64,000 nt of DNA. It comes from Thermococcus aggregans (GTDB lineage Archaea; Methanobacteriota_B; Thermococci; Thermococcales; Thermococcaceae). The translations under genes were made by a program, and so were the position numbers. Numbering within the stretch: the first letter of the stretch is position 1; the number at the start of each line of letters is the position of its first letter. The notes beneath the pieces were generated by a model. The model was given only the letters and a program-made list of their open reading frames with translations. It ran no database searches and was not told the origin of the DNA. The stretch covers positions 186,001-250,000 of the forward strand of contig NZ_CP099582.1 in assembly GCF_024022995.1 (NCBI RefSeq), given 5' to 3'. Below are positions 10,756-21,016 of this stretch, piece by piece.

Positions 10756-11181
10756 TCACAATACCATGCTCGCAATACTTCCTACTCTAACCCATTTTTC
10801 AGCGGCTTCTCTCGCAACGGGTCCTCTAACCTCAGTCCCTCTCGGAACACCTTCAGGTGTCGTAATGACTGCTGCGTTGTCTTCAAATTTTACTCTCATC
10901 CCATCGAGCCTCTTGTACTCTTTCCTCTGCCTTACTATAACTGCCCTAACAACTTGGTGCCTCATGTCTGGCCTTCCCTTCTTTACCGTTGCAACTACCA
11001 TGTCACCAACACCCGCTGAAGCAAGTCTTCTCCTAACGCCTTTGTAGCCTACCACTCCAATTATCTGGATTATCTTTGCTCCTGAGTTGTCTGCCACGTG
11101 AAGGTAAGCACCGATTGGCAATGCTCTAGTGGGCCTAACGGGGGAGATACCCCTTGTAGCACCAGCACCTTTCTTTGCCAT
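10756..11181 (-). CDS. rpl14p: Large subunit ribosomal protein L14
   Basis: A 141-residue uL14 with the signature [19 protein letters not shown] and the conserved [19 protein letters not shown]. The ATG at 11181 follows GAGGTGAAGAAA and lies 5 bp after the S17 stop. Confidence 0.97.
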   Translation of the reverse strand: MAKKGAGATRGISPVRPTRALPIGAYLHVADNSGAKIIQIIGVVGYKGVRRRLASAGVGDMVVATVKKGRPDMRHQVVRAVIVRQRKEYKRLDGMRVKFEDNAAVITTPEGVPRGTEVRGPVAREAAEKWVRVGSIASMVL

Positions 11182-11186
11182 TTTCT

Positions 11187-11522
11187 TCACCTCTCCCCAG
11201 CTCTTTGAGTAACTGCAACAACTACAAAGCTCTTTGTCTTGCTAAGTGGTCTGGTCTCGGCTATGATAACTTTGTCTCCAACTTTTGCGTTTATGCATGG
11301 TGGGTTGTGGGCATGTATCTTGCTTCTTCTAAGCTCGTAACGCTCGTATTTTCTTAGGTAGTGATAGTACTGCCTCTCCACGGTAACCGTGTGTCTTGGC
11401 TTGTCGCTAACAACAACTCCCTCAAACACTCTACCGTGTACTTTAATGTGTCCGTGCCATGGGCACTTTGGATCATCACACTTCTCCGCGGGAGGTTGTA
11501 TCCTCAATCCGATGTCTCTCAT
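11187..11522 (-). CDS. rps17p: Small subunit ribosomal protein S17
   Basis: A 111-residue archaeal uS17 with an N-terminal extension carrying [11 protein letters not shown], then the OB-fold core ([40 protein letters not shown]). The start at 11522 has GAGGTGAAAAAG upstream. Confidence 0.96.
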   Translation of the reverse strand: MRDIGLRIQPPAEKCDDPKCPWHGHIKVHGRVFEGVVVSDKPRHTVTVERQYYHYLRKYERYELRRSKIHAHNPPCINAKVGDKVIIAETRPLSKTKSFVVVAVTQRAGER

Positions 11523-11527
11523 CTTTT

Positions 11528-11896
11528 TCACCTCTTTTTCAATCTCATCTCAGGCCTTCCAATTAGCTCTTCTCCCTTTATTCGTATTTTTTTATCGTCA
11601 ATTTCAAACTCAAATTCGGCAACATTCTTGGGAACTATCCATACCTTTTCTCCAAGGATTGTGAGAGTATTTCTCGTCTCGTCAATCACGTATCCCTCAA
11701 TCCCTACTAACCCCGGATGAGAGCTTTTGACGACCCTAACTTTTAAGCCTATGAGCTCGTGCATTGGTAGTGTTTTTCTGATCACTCGACCTCTATCAAG
11801 TCCTCTGAAAATCCAAGTTCTGCCAATAAGCGCTTCACCTTTTCTCTGTGGTCTCCCTGAAGCTCTATCCTTCCGTTTTTTGCTGTTCCTCCGCAT
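11528..11896 (-). CDS. rnp1: Ribonuclease P protein component 1 (Rpp29/Pop4)
   Basis: A protein subunit of archaeal RNase P, which matures tRNA 5' ends. The Sm-like barrel core runs from [20 protein letters not shown] through [15 protein letters not shown] to the [15 protein letters not shown] end. The longest frame gives 122 residues with a basic N-terminal tail, close to the usual family length, but it overlaps aIF1 by 115 nt in another frame and has no good ribosome-binding site. The N-terminal tail of the family is also basic and poorly ordered, so the ATG at 11896 is kept with reservation. Confidence 0.8.
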   Translation of the reverse strand: MRRNSKKRKDRASGRPQRKGEALIGRTWIFRGLDRGRVIRKTLPMHELIGLKVRVVKSSHPGLVGIEGYVIDETRNTLTILGEKVWIVPKNVAEFEFEIDDKKIRIKGEELIGRPEMRLKKR

Positions 11897-12078
11897 GCCA
11901 GTTTCGCCTTAAGCTTTTTTGCAATTTCTTCAAGGTTGAACTCTTTTTCATCGATTCCCTCTATTATGGTCTTGAGCTTTCCATAACGAGCCTTTTCAAT
12001 GTAGACTTTAATCCTTTGCTGCTCTTTCAACACCTCTTTAAATAACATCTCATCCAGGGGGTTCACAATCCTAGGCAC
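11782..12078 (-). CDS. Translation initiation factor aIF1 (SUI1 family)
   Basis: A 98-residue SUI1/eIF1 homolog that monitors start-codon selection on the 30S subunit. The conserved core is [20 protein letters not shown] followed by [16 protein letters not shown]. The start codon is GTG at 12078, with AGGTGATGG 3-4 nt upstream and no in-frame ATG nearby. Its 3' third overlaps the Rpp29 frame. Confidence 0.93.
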   Translation of the reverse strand: MPRIVNPLDEMLFKEVLKEQQRIKVYIEKARYGKLKTIIEGIDEKEFNLEEIAKKLKAKLACGGTAKNGRIELQGDHREKVKRLLAELGFSEDLIEVE

Positions 12079-12084
12079 TAACCA

Positions 12085-12285
12085 TCACCTTTTACTCCTC
12101 AACTTTTCATTTCTTATTGTTAAGAGACGGGCAATATCCCTTTTAAGGTTCCTGATAACCATCGGGTTCTCTAGGGAAGTACCCATTGTGAGCATTCCTC
12201 TTTCTTTTGCAAGCTCAAGCCTTAACTCTCTAATCTTGGCCTCAATCTCTTCCAAGCTCATCTCTCTAATCTCGCTTGGTTTCAT
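12085..12285 (-). CDS. rpl29p: Large subunit ribosomal protein L29
   Basis: A 66-residue two-helix uL29 at the exit tunnel, [20 protein letters not shown] onward, with the usual [11 protein letters not shown] end. The ATG overlaps the S3 stop by four bases. Confidence 0.96.
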   Translation of the reverse strand: MKPSEIREMSLEEIEAKIRELRLELAKERGMLTMGTSLENPMVIRNLKRDIARLLTIRNEKLRSKR

Positions 12286-12905
12286 TGTTCGCTCACCTCT
12301 TCTTCAACTGGTTTTTCTATAATTTCAATCTCATCTGGAAGTCTTGCATCTGGTGGCATAATTGAGACCTTAACTCCAATGACACCAAGTTTGAGCAGTG
12401 CTTGTGCATAGCCCCTTGAGACTAAAGTTTCAGCAGGGTTTCCAACTTTTGCAATATATCCTTGGTAGAATCTAACACTTTTAGCTCTTTCTCCTGTGAG
12501 CTTACCGCTTATTCTGATCTCAACTCCTCTCGCACCGTTGTTCATAATTGCTCTTATTGCAGCGTATGCGGCTCTTCTAAAGTGAACTCCTCTCTCCAAC
12601 GCCTGAGCAAGTCTTGTTGCTTGAACCTTAGCGTTAAAGTAGGGGTTCTTAATTTCTTCAACTTCTATCTGGGGGTTTTCCAAGCCAAATTGTCTCTCCA
12701 GTATTCTTGTCAGTTCCCTTATTTTCCTTCCGCCCCTTCCAATAACGAAACCTGGTCTCTCGGCAAAGATAATTACCTTTGTTCCAAGAGGGGTCTTTTT
12801 GATGTCAAGTCCACCATAACCCGCTCTTCTAAGTTCTTTTTCAAGATATTCGTCGATGAGCATCTCTTTGATACCTTCTTTTATGAAATATCTCTCGATT
12901 GCCAT
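12282..12905 (-). CDS. rps3p: Small subunit ribosomal protein S3
   Basis: A 207-residue uS3 at the mRNA entry site. It has a KH domain with the GXXG loop in [20 protein letters not shown] (about residues 50-70) and the C-terminal S3 domain ([20 protein letters not shown]). The start at 12905 has GGAGGTGAGCTC. A longer frame begins inside L22. Confidence 0.97.
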   Translation of the reverse strand: MAIERYFIKEGIKEMLIDEYLEKELRRAGYGGLDIKKTPLGTKVIIFAERPGFVIGRGGRKIRELTRILERQFGLENPQIEVEEIKNPYFNAKVQATRLAQALERGVHFRRAAYAAIRAIMNNGARGVEIRISGKLTGERAKSVRFYQGYIAKVGNPAETLVSRGYAQALLKLGVIGVKVSIMPPDARLPDEIEIIEKPVEEEVSEQ

Positions 12906-12909
12906 GAGC

Positions 12910-13374
12910 TCACCTCCTAATTTCCTCAACAACTATCTCGATGTGTGTTGTCTGCTCGTTGAATGGGGTAGCTCTTCCAAAAGCCCTTGGAATGTATCCC
13001 CTAAGCACTGGACCTCTGTGAGCTGCAGCGTGTATTATCTTCAATCTATCTGGGTCAAGACCCTTCTGTTCTGCGTTGTTCTTGGCATTGAGGAGTATCT
13101 TTTTGATTTCTTTGGCAACTTTTACCGGATACCTTCCTGGACCGAAGCCTTTTCCTCTCTTGTGTCCTTGAGAGTCGTTGAATCTCCTAAGGGGCACAGG
13201 CCTTCTCTTGGCTATTACATCATCAAGGAACTTTATAGCATCGTTGAGCATCATTCCCTTAATTTCCCTGCAGACTTCTACCGAAAACTTTGGAGATATT
13301 CTCAAGTCTCTCCCACTTGCCCTTGCCATTCTCTCTGGGTCAAAATTTTGGAAAGAGTAGGAAAACCTTGCCAT
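12910..13374 (-). CDS. rpl22p: Large subunit ribosomal protein L22
   Basis: A 154-residue uL22 lining the exit tunnel. It starts [20 protein letters not shown], and the beta-hairpin and C-terminal block [20 protein letters not shown] is intact. GAGGTGATTGGGA precedes the ATG. The upstream TTG is not favoured. Confidence 0.96.
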   Translation of the reverse strand: MARFSYSFQNFDPERMARASGRDLRISPKFSVEVCREIKGMMLNDAIKFLDDVIAKRRPVPLRRFNDSQGHKRGKGFGPGRYPVKVAKEIKKILLNAKNNAEQKGLDPDRLKIIHAAAHRGPVLRGYIPRAFGRATPFNEQTTHIEIVVEEIRR

Positions 13375-13385
13375 TCCCAATCACC

Positions 13386-13784
13386 TCACTTGATTGCAAC
13401 GAACATTGATGACCTTGTAGCACCAACACCAGGTGATCCGTGTTGGACCCTCTTTCTTGTTAAGGCGAACTCTCCAAGGTAGTGACCAATCATTTCTTCT
13501 TTAATTTCTATTGGGACAAACTCCTTACCGTTGTGGACGTAGATTGTCATTCCAACCATTTCTGGAAGGACAATCATATCCCTGCTGTGAGTTCTTATGG
13601 GCTTCTTGTATTTGCCTCTCTTAGCTAGCCTGATCTTTCTAAGAAGCTTCTTCTGTTCGGGTGTTAAACCACGTTTGAGGCTCCTCCTTTGCCTTGCAGG
13701 GAGAAGCTTAGCCAAATCTTCAAGAGACATGTTCATGAGTTCCTCAAGAGTGTAACCGCGATATCTAAATTCTTTTTTTGCCAT
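13386..13784 (-). CDS. rps19p: Small subunit ribosomal protein S19
   Basis: A 132-residue archaeal uS19 with the N-terminal [20 protein letters not shown] extension, and the conserved [20 protein letters not shown] and [20 protein letters not shown] segments. The ATG follows GAGGTGGTGTAA. Confidence 0.97.
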   Translation of the reverse strand: MAKKEFRYRGYTLEELMNMSLEDLAKLLPARQRRSLKRGLTPEQKKLLRKIRLAKRGKYKKPIRTHSRDMIVLPEMVGMTIYVHNGKEFVPIEIKEEMIGHYLGEFALTRKRVQHGSPGVGATRSSMFVAIK

Positions 13785-13794
13785 TTACACCACC

Positions 13795-14514
13795 TCACTT
13801 TCTCCTTCCAGTCCTTCTCGCAGCTATATGACCAACTTTTCTTCCAGGTGGAGCTCTCCTTGAGACTGTACTTGGCTTACCAATGTGGTGCTCTTTACCA
13901 CCGTGTGGGTGGTTAACTGCGTTCATCTTCACACCTCTTGGCTTGGGCCAGAACCTGTTTCTTGCCTTCATTATGTAGTATGCCTTACCTGCCTTGACTA
14001 TTGGCTTTTCAAGTCTTCCTCCACCAGCAACCACACCAATTGTTGCTCTGCACATTGGGTGGAACGCCTTAAGCTCACCACTTGGTAACTGAACAATTAC
14101 TCTGTTTTTCTCTTTTGAAACAACTAGAGCATAGCTTCCTCCAGCCCTCACGTACTTTCCACCATCACCCGGAGAACCTTCGATATTGTAAACGTATGTA
14201 CCCTCTGGGATGTTTGCAAGTGGAAGTGTGTTTCCAACTGCTACTGGAGCTTCGGGGCCAATATAAATTTCCTGACCAACCAACAGACCTTCTGGAGCAA
14301 GGATGAGCTTCTCAAGACCGTTTTCAAACTTAACCTTAGCAACTGGTGCAGTCCTTCCTGGGTCGTGAAGTATCTCAATTACCTTACCGGCGATGGTCTT
14401 TTTTTGAGTGAAGTTTAGAGGAATGTATTTAACCGCTCCCCTATATCTGTGAGACGGTGCCCTGAAGGTTGTTGTCCCTTTTCCTCTCCTCTGTTGGATT
14501 AAACTCTTACCCAT
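13795..14514 (-). CDS. rpl2p: Large subunit ribosomal protein L2
   Basis: A 239-residue uL2 near the peptidyl transferase centre. It has the RNA-binding OB/SH3 core and the conserved [20 protein letters not shown] loop, whose His residue is important in the family. The start [20 protein letters not shown] at 14514 follows GAGGTGGGTGAGA. Confidence 0.97.
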   Translation of the reverse strand: MGKSLIQQRRGKGTTTFRAPSHRYRGAVKYIPLNFTQKKTIAGKVIEILHDPGRTAPVAKVKFENGLEKLILAPEGLLVGQEIYIGPEAPVAVGNTLPLANIPEGTYVYNIEGSPGDGGKYVRAGGSYALVVSKEKNRVIVQLPSGELKAFHPMCRATIGVVAGGGRLEKPIVKAGKAYYIMKARNRFWPKPRGVKMNAVNHPHGGKEHHIGKPSTVSRRAPPGRKVGHIAARRTGRRK

Positions 14515-14525
14515 TCTCACCCACC

Positions 14526-14786
14526 TCAGAACAATCCTATTCTAGCAGCAACCTCACTTGCGCTGTATTCGGGCTTCAACTTCACATAAGCTTTCTTTTC
14601 ACCCTTCATTGTTATAAGTGTGTTAACTTTCTCGACCTTGACGTTGTATATTTCCTCGACAGCTCTCTTTATGTCCTGCTTTGTGGCTCTCCTATCAACT
14701 ATGAAGGTAAGCTTGTTTTCTCTCTCAACCATGGATATTGCCTTTTCTGTAACTACAGGCCTTATAATAACCTTATATGGATCCAT
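14526..14786 (-). CDS. rpl23p: Large subunit ribosomal protein L23
   Basis: An 86-residue uL23, the docking site for SRP and nascent-chain factors. It starts [20 protein letters not shown] and contains [20 protein letters not shown] and the VEKVNTLIT strand. The ATG at 14786 follows GGTGATGAGTG next to the L4 stop. Confidence 0.96.
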   Translation of the reverse strand: MDPYKVIIRPVVTEKAISMVERENKLTFIVDRRATKQDIKRAVEEIYNVKVEKVNTLITMKGEKKAYVKLKPEYSASEVAARIGLF

Positions 14787-14792
14787 CACTCA

Positions 14793-15560
14793 TCACCCAT
14801 AAATTTCCCTTAATCTCTCTATTGCTCCCTTTGTCCATATCGTAAGTCTTCCGGGGTGTGCACCTGGAGCTAAAAGCTCTACACCCAAGTTGTCCACTAA
14901 AACAACGTCAACACCTGGGTGGTTCCTTGCACCCTGAACTATTCCCTCATTTTTGGCAACTACGATAAGTGGGCCTTTTGCTTTCTTGTATCTCCTGCCC
15001 CTCATCTTACCCTTTCCAGCTCTTACTTTGGTGTTCTTCTTTGCCCTCTCGATATCGTCCCAAACACCGAGCTTCTTGAAGATTTCTCTTGTCTTTGCTG
15101 TCTTGTAGACCTTCTCCAATTCGTCCTCCACCACAAGAGGAACCTGAGGTATGTTATCAATTATGTGGCCCCTTGCTTTAACCAAATCATAGTTTGCAGT
15201 GGCAGCTATAGCGCTCATTAGTGCAAGCCTTCTTTCCTTCTTGTTTATGTCTTCCCATATTATCTTCTCAACCTTTGGTGGGTGTGTTCTTCTTCCACCT
15301 CTGGCGAAGGGAACGAACGCTGCAAACCTTGGGGAAGTCTTTATTCTTTCAACTCTTGCCATGCCGTGACCTTTTCCAATGTTCTCAGTAACTCTCCTCT
15401 TACCTGCCAAGGGATCTCTCCCTTGGGGTTGTATGCGGTGTGTCCATGAGGCGATGACAGCCCTTCTAATGAGATCTGGTCTGAAAGGTGTTTGGAATAC
15501 TTTTGGGAGTTCAATTTCTTCAATTGGCTCGCCATCGAGTGAAAATACCTTAACTTTCAT
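14793..15560 (-). CDS. rpl4p: Large subunit ribosomal protein L4
   Basis: A 255-residue archaeal uL4 with the long tunnel-lining loop (residues about 45-100, including [20 protein letters not shown]) and the C-terminal [20 protein letters not shown] block. It begins [20 protein letters not shown], after GAGGTGAGGGTTT. Confidence 0.97.
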   Translation of the reverse strand: MKVKVFSLDGEPIEEIELPKVFQTPFRPDLIRRAVIASWTHRIQPQGRDPLAGKRRVTENIGKGHGMARVERIKTSPRFAAFVPFARGGRRTHPPKVEKIIWEDINKKERRLALMSAIAATANYDLVKARGHIIDNIPQVPLVVEDELEKVYKTAKTREIFKKLGVWDDIERAKKNTKVRAGKGKMRGRRYKKAKGPLIVVAKNEGIVQGARNHPGVDVVLVDNLGVELLAPGAHPGRLTIWTKGAIERLREIYG

Positions 15561-15571
15561 AAACCCTCACC

Positions 15572-16657
15572 TCATTGTTTTGATTCTCTACTAACGTATG
15601 TGATTTGTGGAGCCTCAACAGGAGGTCTCTTTGCTGGAGGTCTTATTGCTGGTCTTACTCTGATTATTCTCTTTATAGCACCAGGAATGCTTCCAGCAAT
15701 CATTAGGAAGTCGTTTCTGACTACTCCGTAGTGTGGGAATCCTCCCTTTGGAGTAATCTCGATCTCTTCTCCATCGAGCTTCAATTTTCCATTTTCTCCT
15801 ATTCTTAAGAGCCTCTTGTTGAATTCAGTCCTGTGGTGGAAGCCCATTTGTCCAGCCTGTGGAACAGTCCACATAACTCTCGCAGGGTGCCATGGACCAA
15901 GGTTACCAACGTGTCTTCCCTTTCCAGCTCTCTGAGCCTTGTGGAACTGAATCTTGATACCCCATCTCTTAACTGGACCTTGGGTACCCTTACCCTTTGT
16001 GACTGCTATAACGTCAAGAAGCTCTCCTTCCTTGAGAACTTCACTTACCCTAAGCTCTTTTCCAAGCTTCTCCTTGATGTAAGCGAATTTCTCTTCAACG
16101 CTTGTTCCACCGACAGCGTACTCCATGACCTCGGGCTTCTTCTTTATTCTTGCGAGCCATGGTTGGGTTGCTACAAGGGCTCTAACTTCAACGATTTCCC
16201 CAGACTTAACGAGGTCTTCAAGCTCTCCAAGCTTTTGCTGGAATGTTTCCTCATTGTAGTCCTTTGGAAGGGTTTTGATTCTTCTCTCAAGGAGTTGGTA
16301 GAATGTAACGTTCTTTGCTTTCTTTGATGGGTAATTTTCAAGCTTGAAGTCTGGAACCATAACCTCGGTTGCAGTTTCGAGTCCAAGGTAACCCTGCCTG
16401 TAAGCCCTGACTCCATAGACTATCAAGGGTGGGGCTTCAACTATTGTCACTGGCATGAATATTTCTTTGCCTTTTGTAAGCCCTGGAGTATCGTCTATCA
16501 TAAGTATGTGGGTCATTCCTGCTTTGTATCCCGCAAACCCGAGCATTCTAACTTCTTGTTCTTGTGGCCACTTTCTAATTCTCGGAACTATGCTCTTGGC
16601 TCTTTTTCTTGGGGAATACGCCAATGAACCTCTTCTTGGTTTGCTAATTTTTCCCAT
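15572..16657 (-). CDS. rpl3p: Large subunit ribosomal protein L3
   Basis: A 361-residue archaeal/eukaryotic-length uL3 (bacterial forms are about 210). The N-terminus is basic, [20 protein letters not shown], with the [18 protein letters not shown] segment and the central WKGKGTQG-like block [32 protein letters not shown] precedes the ATG. Confidence 0.97.
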   Translation of the reverse strand: MGKISKPRRGSLAYSPRKRAKSIVPRIRKWPQEQEVRMLGFAGYKAGMTHILMIDDTPGLTKGKEIFMPVTIVEAPPLIVYGVRAYRQGYLGLETATEVMVPDFKLENYPSKKAKNVTFYQLLERRIKTLPKDYNEETFQQKLGELEDLVKSGEIVEVRALVATQPWLARIKKKPEVMEYAVGGTSVEEKFAYIKEKLGKELRVSEVLKEGELLDVIAVTKGKGTQGPVKRWGIKIQFHKAQRAGKGRHVGNLGPWHPARVMWTVPQAGQMGFHHRTEFNKRLLRIGENGKLKLDGEEIEITPKGGFPHYGVVRNDFLMIAGSIPGAIKRIIRVRPAIRPPAKRPPVEAPQITYVSRESKQ

Positions 16658-16658
16658 T

Positions 16659-17435
16659 TCAATCCCTCCTTATGAAATTAAATATCGCCAATGTCGCCAA
16701 CACGGCTTCCTCCGTTCTAACGGTCTTTGTCTTTTGATTTGGAATCGTATTGAGGATTAGATCAAAGGGATAATCCTCATTAAAGTCTCTCAGGATTTCC
16801 ATTATCCCCTTTCGGGGGGATCCAAACACGAATCCCACTTCCCCCTCCAGAGGGGGAAGGTTCACTTTTCTCACATCCTCACCCTTTCGGGAGGTCGCGA
16901 TTGCAAGGTTGAGGTTTGCCTTTTTAAGTGTTTTTGCTAATGACTTTCTGGTAAGATGTACCCGGTATCCCCAATATTCCTCTGGTTCTGAGGGCACTAC
17001 CTTTAGTGGCTTCAAGGACACTATTTTGAACGTCATTCTCCCTTCTCCACTTCCCTCTACAATGGCGAGCTCGTCAAGGCCAATGTCTGCGTACAGCCTT
17101 CTGCCCTTTCTGATTACAATGCCCTCTCTGATTTCGCCAATCTTGGGTTTCCCCTTGAGCTTGTGGTGGGGGGTTCTTAGGGGTGGTAAGACACCCACGT
17201 GTTTGAGTTCCTTCCTAAGGGGTATCAAGGCCTTTCTCAGATACTGCGGGGTTTCCATGTATTCCAACACAAATTTAATGAATTTCCCGTCTTTTCCGCC
17301 TGCTTTGTAAATCCATATGTGCTCAACACCGAAGATCGCTGCAGCTCTGCCAATTTGTCCGACTTTATAAGTCCGTATTTTTGGATCGGATGTCTCTTCA
17401 AGGAGTGAATCTGGAATGAATATATGCCACGCCAT
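16659..17435 (-). CDS. SPOUT-class RNA methyltransferase (DUF171/COG2106)
   Basis: A protein of about 258 residues of the archaeal SPOUT family, heading the ribosomal superoperon. Family members are predicted or shown to methylate rRNA (for example m3U or m1-pseudouridine types), with SAM bound by the C-terminal trefoil knot. Here that knot lies around [20 protein letters not shown]. It begins [20 protein letters not shown], and an OB-like insert around [20 protein letters not shown] is visible. I prefer the ATG at 17435. An ATG three codons upstream (17444) is also possible. The exact substrate is unknown. Confidence 0.82.
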   Translation of the reverse strand: MAWHIFIPDSLLEETSDPKIRTYKVGQIGRAAAIFGVEHIWIYKAGGKDGKFIKFVLEYMETPQYLRKALIPLRKELKHVGVLPPLRTPHHKLKGKPKIGEIREGIVIRKGRRLYADIGLDELAIVEGSGEGRMTFKIVSLKPLKVVPSEPEEYWGYRVHLTRKSLAKTLKKANLNLAIATSRKGEDVRKVNLPPLEGEVGFVFGSPRKGIMEILRDFNEDYPFDLILNTIPNQKTKTVRTEEAVLATLAIFNFIRRD

Positions 17436-17490
17436 TTCAGCCATCCTTTTACGTTTCTATACCCTAAAGCTGTAGTGGGGTAAAAAGAAA

Positions 17491-17502
17491 GTATTTAAAA
17501 GG
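17491..17502 (-). promoter_or_regulatory. Main promoter of the ribosomal superoperon (BRE/TATA)
   Basis: The minus strand reads CCTTTTAAATAC, with CGAAAG just upstream, about 55 bp before the first gene. Transcription would start near 17467. No comparably clear promoter occurs between here and the adk gap. Confidence 0.65.
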
Positions 17503-17557
17503 CTTTCGAACCCTTCCACCCTTTTGCATCCTCAGAAATGTGAAAAATTTTTGCAAA

Positions 17558-18004
17558 CTATTTTGCAATTGACTCTACCATATTAATAATATTAGGAATA
17601 CTATGGTTTACATCATCACTAATCTCTGTACCAAGATCAATATCCTTGGCAACAACCCCAATAAAATGAATTTCTGCCTCAGGAAGTCGCTTGTCAATGG
17701 CCATCAAAAGCTTGAGTCCATCAATAGCCCCCATAAAATGCGCACTTCTTATTTCCGCCTTAAGTTTTTCAAAAACTTCGTCTCCTTTTAGATGAATAAT
17801 TTCTCCAGGTTTGTACTTGTCCGTTAGTATTGCATCGATTAGTATTATCTTCTCCTCTCCATTGTAATAGCGGTGAAGCTTGAATATATCCGTCCCGACT
17901 TCAAGAACATTGTAACCTTTTTTTGCTAGGATTCTACCAACCTTCAACCCAACGCCATCATCCTTCATTAGTTCATTGCCAAGAGCTAAAATCAAAGTTC
18001 TCAT
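17558..18004 (-). CDS. Hydrogenase maturation endopeptidase (HyaD/HycI family)
   Basis: A 148-residue nickel-dependent protease that removes the C-terminal peptide of a [NiFe]-hydrogenase large subunit after metal insertion. The family signature GNELMKDDGVGLKVG (residues 9-23) with its acidic ligand, the LIDAIL strand and the HFMGAIDGLKLL region are present. It is the last gene of the hyd operon, 41 bp after hydA, so HydA is its likely client. It is the only such protease in the window. Confidence 0.88.
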   Translation of the reverse strand: MRTLILALGNELMKDDGVGLKVGRILAKKGYNVLEVGTDIFKLHRYYNGEEKIILIDAILTDKYKPGEIIHLKGDEVFEKLKAEIRSAHFMGAIDGLKLLMAIDKRLPEAEIHFIGVVAKDIDLGTEISDDVNHSIPNIINMVESIAK

Positions 18005-18045
18005 CTTCCCACCAGCAAAAATATTGAGAAGAGATGTTAAAAAGA

Positions 18046-19326
18046 TTAAATCCTAACAACGTGGACTGAGCAAGAGATACAAGGATCATATGCTCTTGTA
18101 GTCATTTCGGCAAGAAGTTTAAGCCTTTCTGGATCGTCCTGCCAGTGCTTTTCTGCCATCATCCTAACATGGCGTTCCATGATTGCAAGGTTCATTGCTG
18201 TTGGTGTTATTATATCCGCATAGCTGACTCTTCCGTCTTTGACTTCAAGAGCATAAACGACCAATCCTCTTGGAGCTTCAGTTATGCTTACGCCAAATCC
18301 GTCCCTTATCTCAACCTCGTCTCTTTCTTTTATTGGCCACTTTGCGAGGGCCTCCTCAATGATGTCTATTGCTCTTTCCACAAAGTAGACAAGCTCAAGT
18401 GCTTGGGCAAAGTTGTTTGCAAAGCAGTTGTTGTACCTAAAGAGATCTTTGTACTGGTTGTAGAGTTCCTTTGCCTTTCCATAGAGAAGGTCAGCATTGT
18501 TCACTATTCTTGAAAGTGCACCTACCATAAAGGGCTTTCCTTTGTAGAATGAGTGCTTTGCAAAGCTGTGCTCCACGACTTTTTCGACTATATGCTTTTT
18601 GTACTCTTCCACAGGGAATTCGAAGCCATCGCTAACTTTAATATAATCTCCATAGATTCCATAGACGTCATTTCTCGGCTTTACTGCCATATGAACTATT
18701 TCATCATCGTTTACCTCTTCGTACTGTTCGAGCTTTGAGAAGAGCTCCACTGTGTATTCAGCCAAAGGCAGGGCTTCTTTAAGTTCTCTCTTCATTTCCT
18801 CAAACTGGGCTTTTGTTGGGAGTTTTCCAAAACCTCCAAGTATGGCATTCTCTTGGTGAATTGCCCTTGAACCGAGATAGTCCATTATTTTTGAGCCGAT
18901 GTTCTTAAGAGCCATCGCATATTCAATTTCTTTCTTGTATTTGTCCACCATTGCCAACGGATTTGAGTAGCCGAGATAATCGGGCAAGACAAGCAGGTAG
19001 AGATGCAGGGCATGACTCTCTATCATATCACCTATATAGAGCAAATCTCTCAGGTCTTGAATTTCAGGTCTTGGAGTAAAGCCCACAGCCTTTTCAGCCG
19101 CTTCCAGTGCCGTAAGCTTATGGGCCGCTGAACAGAATGAACAAATCCTCGGGTAGACCGCCAAGGCTTCTTCAAGCTTTTTACCGATTGTTATGGCCTC
19201 AAAGAAACGAGGCCCCTCTATGATGTTGAGCTTTACCTCCTTGACGCCCTCATCGCCGACAACTATCTCTACTCCACCCTTGCCCTCAACGCGCGCTATG
19301 TGATCAACTGTAATCGGAATATACAT
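18046..19326 (-). CDS. hydA: Cytosolic sulfhydrogenase I, alpha ([NiFe] large) subunit
   Basis: This is the catalytic subunit of the soluble NADP(H)-dependent hydrogenase (sulfhydrogenase), 426 residues. The four nickel-iron ligands are visible as C62/C65 in RICSFC and C416/C419 in DPCISC. The protein ends CSVH-VVRI, so processing after His422 would remove only four residues. Its start overlaps the hydD stop by one base and has GGAGGGAGAGTA upstream. Gene order hydB-G-D-A matches Pyrococcus SHI. Confidence 0.95.
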   Translation of the reverse strand: MYIPITVDHIARVEGKGGVEIVVGDEGVKEVKLNIIEGPRFFEAITIGKKLEEALAVYPRICSFCSAAHKLTALEAAEKAVGFTPRPEIQDLRDLLYIGDMIESHALHLYLLVLPDYLGYSNPLAMVDKYKKEIEYAMALKNIGSKIMDYLGSRAIHQENAILGGFGKLPTKAQFEEMKRELKEALPLAEYTVELFSKLEQYEEVNDDEIVHMAVKPRNDVYGIYGDYIKVSDGFEFPVEEYKKHIVEKVVEHSFAKHSFYKGKPFMVGALSRIVNNADLLYGKAKELYNQYKDLFRYNNCFANNFAQALELVYFVERAIDIIEEALAKWPIKERDEVEIRDGFGVSITEAPRGLVVYALEVKDGRVSYADIITPTAMNLAIMERHVRMMAEKHWQDDPERLKLLAEMTTRAYDPCISCSVHVVRI

Positions 19327-20114
19327 TACTCTCCCTCCTCAAATACCTTGTTAACCATTTCTTCCAGCTTTGGATTGTGAGCATTGAAAATTTTCATTCT
19401 CTCAAGTATTTCCTCTTTTGTAAGGCCCTTCTTCTTGAACTCCAATGCGAGTGCATCGAACCAAGCAACGTCGTAACCTACAGCACCTCTACACCCAATA
19501 CAAGCGACGTTAAATGCTGGGCACCGAGCATCGCAACCGGCAACTGTCACAGGGCCAAGGCATGGCTCTCCTTTTTCTATGAGGATACATGGGTTTCCTC
19601 TAATTCTGCATTCAACACATACCGGATAGTCTATGTCTTCAGGCCATGAACCTACCAATAAGGCACCCAAAGCGTAGAGGAAGTCCTTTTTCTCCGGCGG
19701 ACAACCATAAAGCTTGTAATCAACTTTAATGTATTTTTCCAGTGGCTCAGCCATCTTTGGTTCAAATTTGACGTGAGCGTCTCCATAAACAGTTTTCCAG
19801 AGTTCACTAAGCCCCTTATCTTTATCCCAGCTCTGCACTCCACCGTGAATGGCACATGAACCCACCGCTATGACTATTTTGGAGTTTTCCCTAATTTTTC
19901 TTACGAGCTCGACTTCCTCTTGAGTTGAAACACTCCCTTCGATAAATGCAATGTCAACTTCCTTATCCTCATCGCTATTGCGTTCGACCATAAACCAGCA
20001 CTCGATGTCGGCTTTATCAAGGAGCTGCAATATTTCATCCATCATAGCAAACTGGAGTTGGCAGCCATAGCATGAAGTGAGAGCATAAAACCCAATCTTA
20101 ATTTTCTCGCTCAT
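19326..20114 (-). CDS. hydD: Cytosolic sulfhydrogenase I, delta (small) subunit
   Basis: A 262-residue small subunit passing electrons from the NiFe site. The proximal [4Fe-4S] ligands are C15/C18 (TSCYGCQ) with GSCAIHGG and GCPPEKKD. Downstream cysteines in [27 protein letters not shown] and CIGCRG supply two further clusters. It lies between hydG and hydA with a GAGGTGACAAAAG site. Confidence 0.94.
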   Translation of the reverse strand: MSEKIKIGFYALTSCYGCQLQFAMMDEILQLLDKADIECWFMVERNSDEDKEVDIAFIEGSVSTQEEVELVRKIRENSKIVIAVGSCAIHGGVQSWDKDKGLSELWKTVYGDAHVKFEPKMAEPLEKYIKVDYKLYGCPPEKKDFLYALGALLVGSWPEDIDYPVCVECRIRGNPCILIEKGEPCLGPVTVAGCDARCPAFNVACIGCRGAVGYDVAWFDALALEFKKKGLTKEEILERMKIFNAHNPKLEEMVNKVFEEGE

Positions 20115-20125
20115 CTTTTGTCACC

Positions 20126-21016
20126 TCAGTCGAGCATTCCGGGTGTTGATACGATATCAAAGTACGTGAAGACGGGGCCGTCTTTACAGACGTACTTCCA
20201 TGAGGTGCTTGTTCCCACGTTACAGTGGCCGCACTTTCCTATTCCACACTTCATCATTCTCTCAAGCGTAACGTAGATGTTCTCCGGTCTGTAGCCATAG
20301 TTTATGAGAGCCTCAAAAACATCTTTGTACATTCTTGGAGGACCGCAGATTGCCACTGCTGTGTTCTTGGGGTTTGTATTTGCTTCTACTATGAAGTTCT
20401 GCGGCCTGCCTTTTGGTCCCGGCCAATCGGGATCTCTTGTGACACTCTGAATTATCTTAACGTTTTCAGCCTCCGCTATATCCTTCATAGCCTCAAGCTC
20501 CTTGTAGAAGAGAAGGTCCTTCCCATAGCGGGCAGTGTTTATGAAAGTTATGTTACCGTACTTCCAGCGGTTGTCCATCGCGTAGAGGAAGACACTCCTA
20601 AGGGGCGCAGTTCCAAGGCCCGCCGCTATTAAGAGCAGATCCATGCCTTCCCATTTGTCAACAGGGAAACCGTTTCCATATGGGCCCCTCACGAGTACGG
20701 TATCACCAGGCTTAAGCTTGTGGACTGCAGTAGTAACTCTTCCAGCTTTTCTGATACAGAGTTCAAAGAAACCTTGTCTCATGGGGGAGGAACATACACT
20801 AATCGGCACTTCCCCTATTCCTGGTATTGTAAGCTGGACAAACTGGCCCGGCTTAAATTTCCAGTTCTCTGCAATAGTTGGGTCTTCAAACCTAAATAGG
20901 AACAGCTTTTCTAACTCGGTGAGTTGATACACCCTAAGAACCCTAACTCTTTCTAGGGCATAGGGATTGTCCTCTGCAAAAGTATTGCTCCGAGGAACGG
21001 GTCTTGGGACGGTCAT
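20126..21016 (-). CDS. hydG: Cytosolic sulfhydrogenase I, gamma (FAD/NAD(P)-binding) subunit
   Basis: A 296-residue diaphorase-like subunit of the ferredoxin-NADP reductase superfamily. It has an FAD domain ([20 protein letters not shown]), an NAD(P) domain ([28 protein letters not shown]), and a C-terminal [2Fe-2S] site in [16 protein letters not shown]...C. It transfers electrons between NADP(H) and the Fe-S chain. The ATG overlaps the hydB stop by four bases. Confidence 0.94.
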   Translation of the reverse strand: MTVPRPVPRSNTFAEDNPYALERVRVLRVYQLTELEKLFLFRFEDPTIAENWKFKPGQFVQLTIPGIGEVPISVCSSPMRQGFFELCIRKAGRVTTAVHKLKPGDTVLVRGPYGNGFPVDKWEGMDLLLIAAGLGTAPLRSVFLYAMDNRWKYGNITFINTARYGKDLLFYKELEAMKDIAEAENVKIIQSVTRDPDWPGPKGRPQNFIVEANTNPKNTAVAICGPPRMYKDVFEALINYGYRPENIYVTLERMMKCGIGKCGHCNVGTSTSWKYVCKDGPVFTYFDIVSTPGMLD

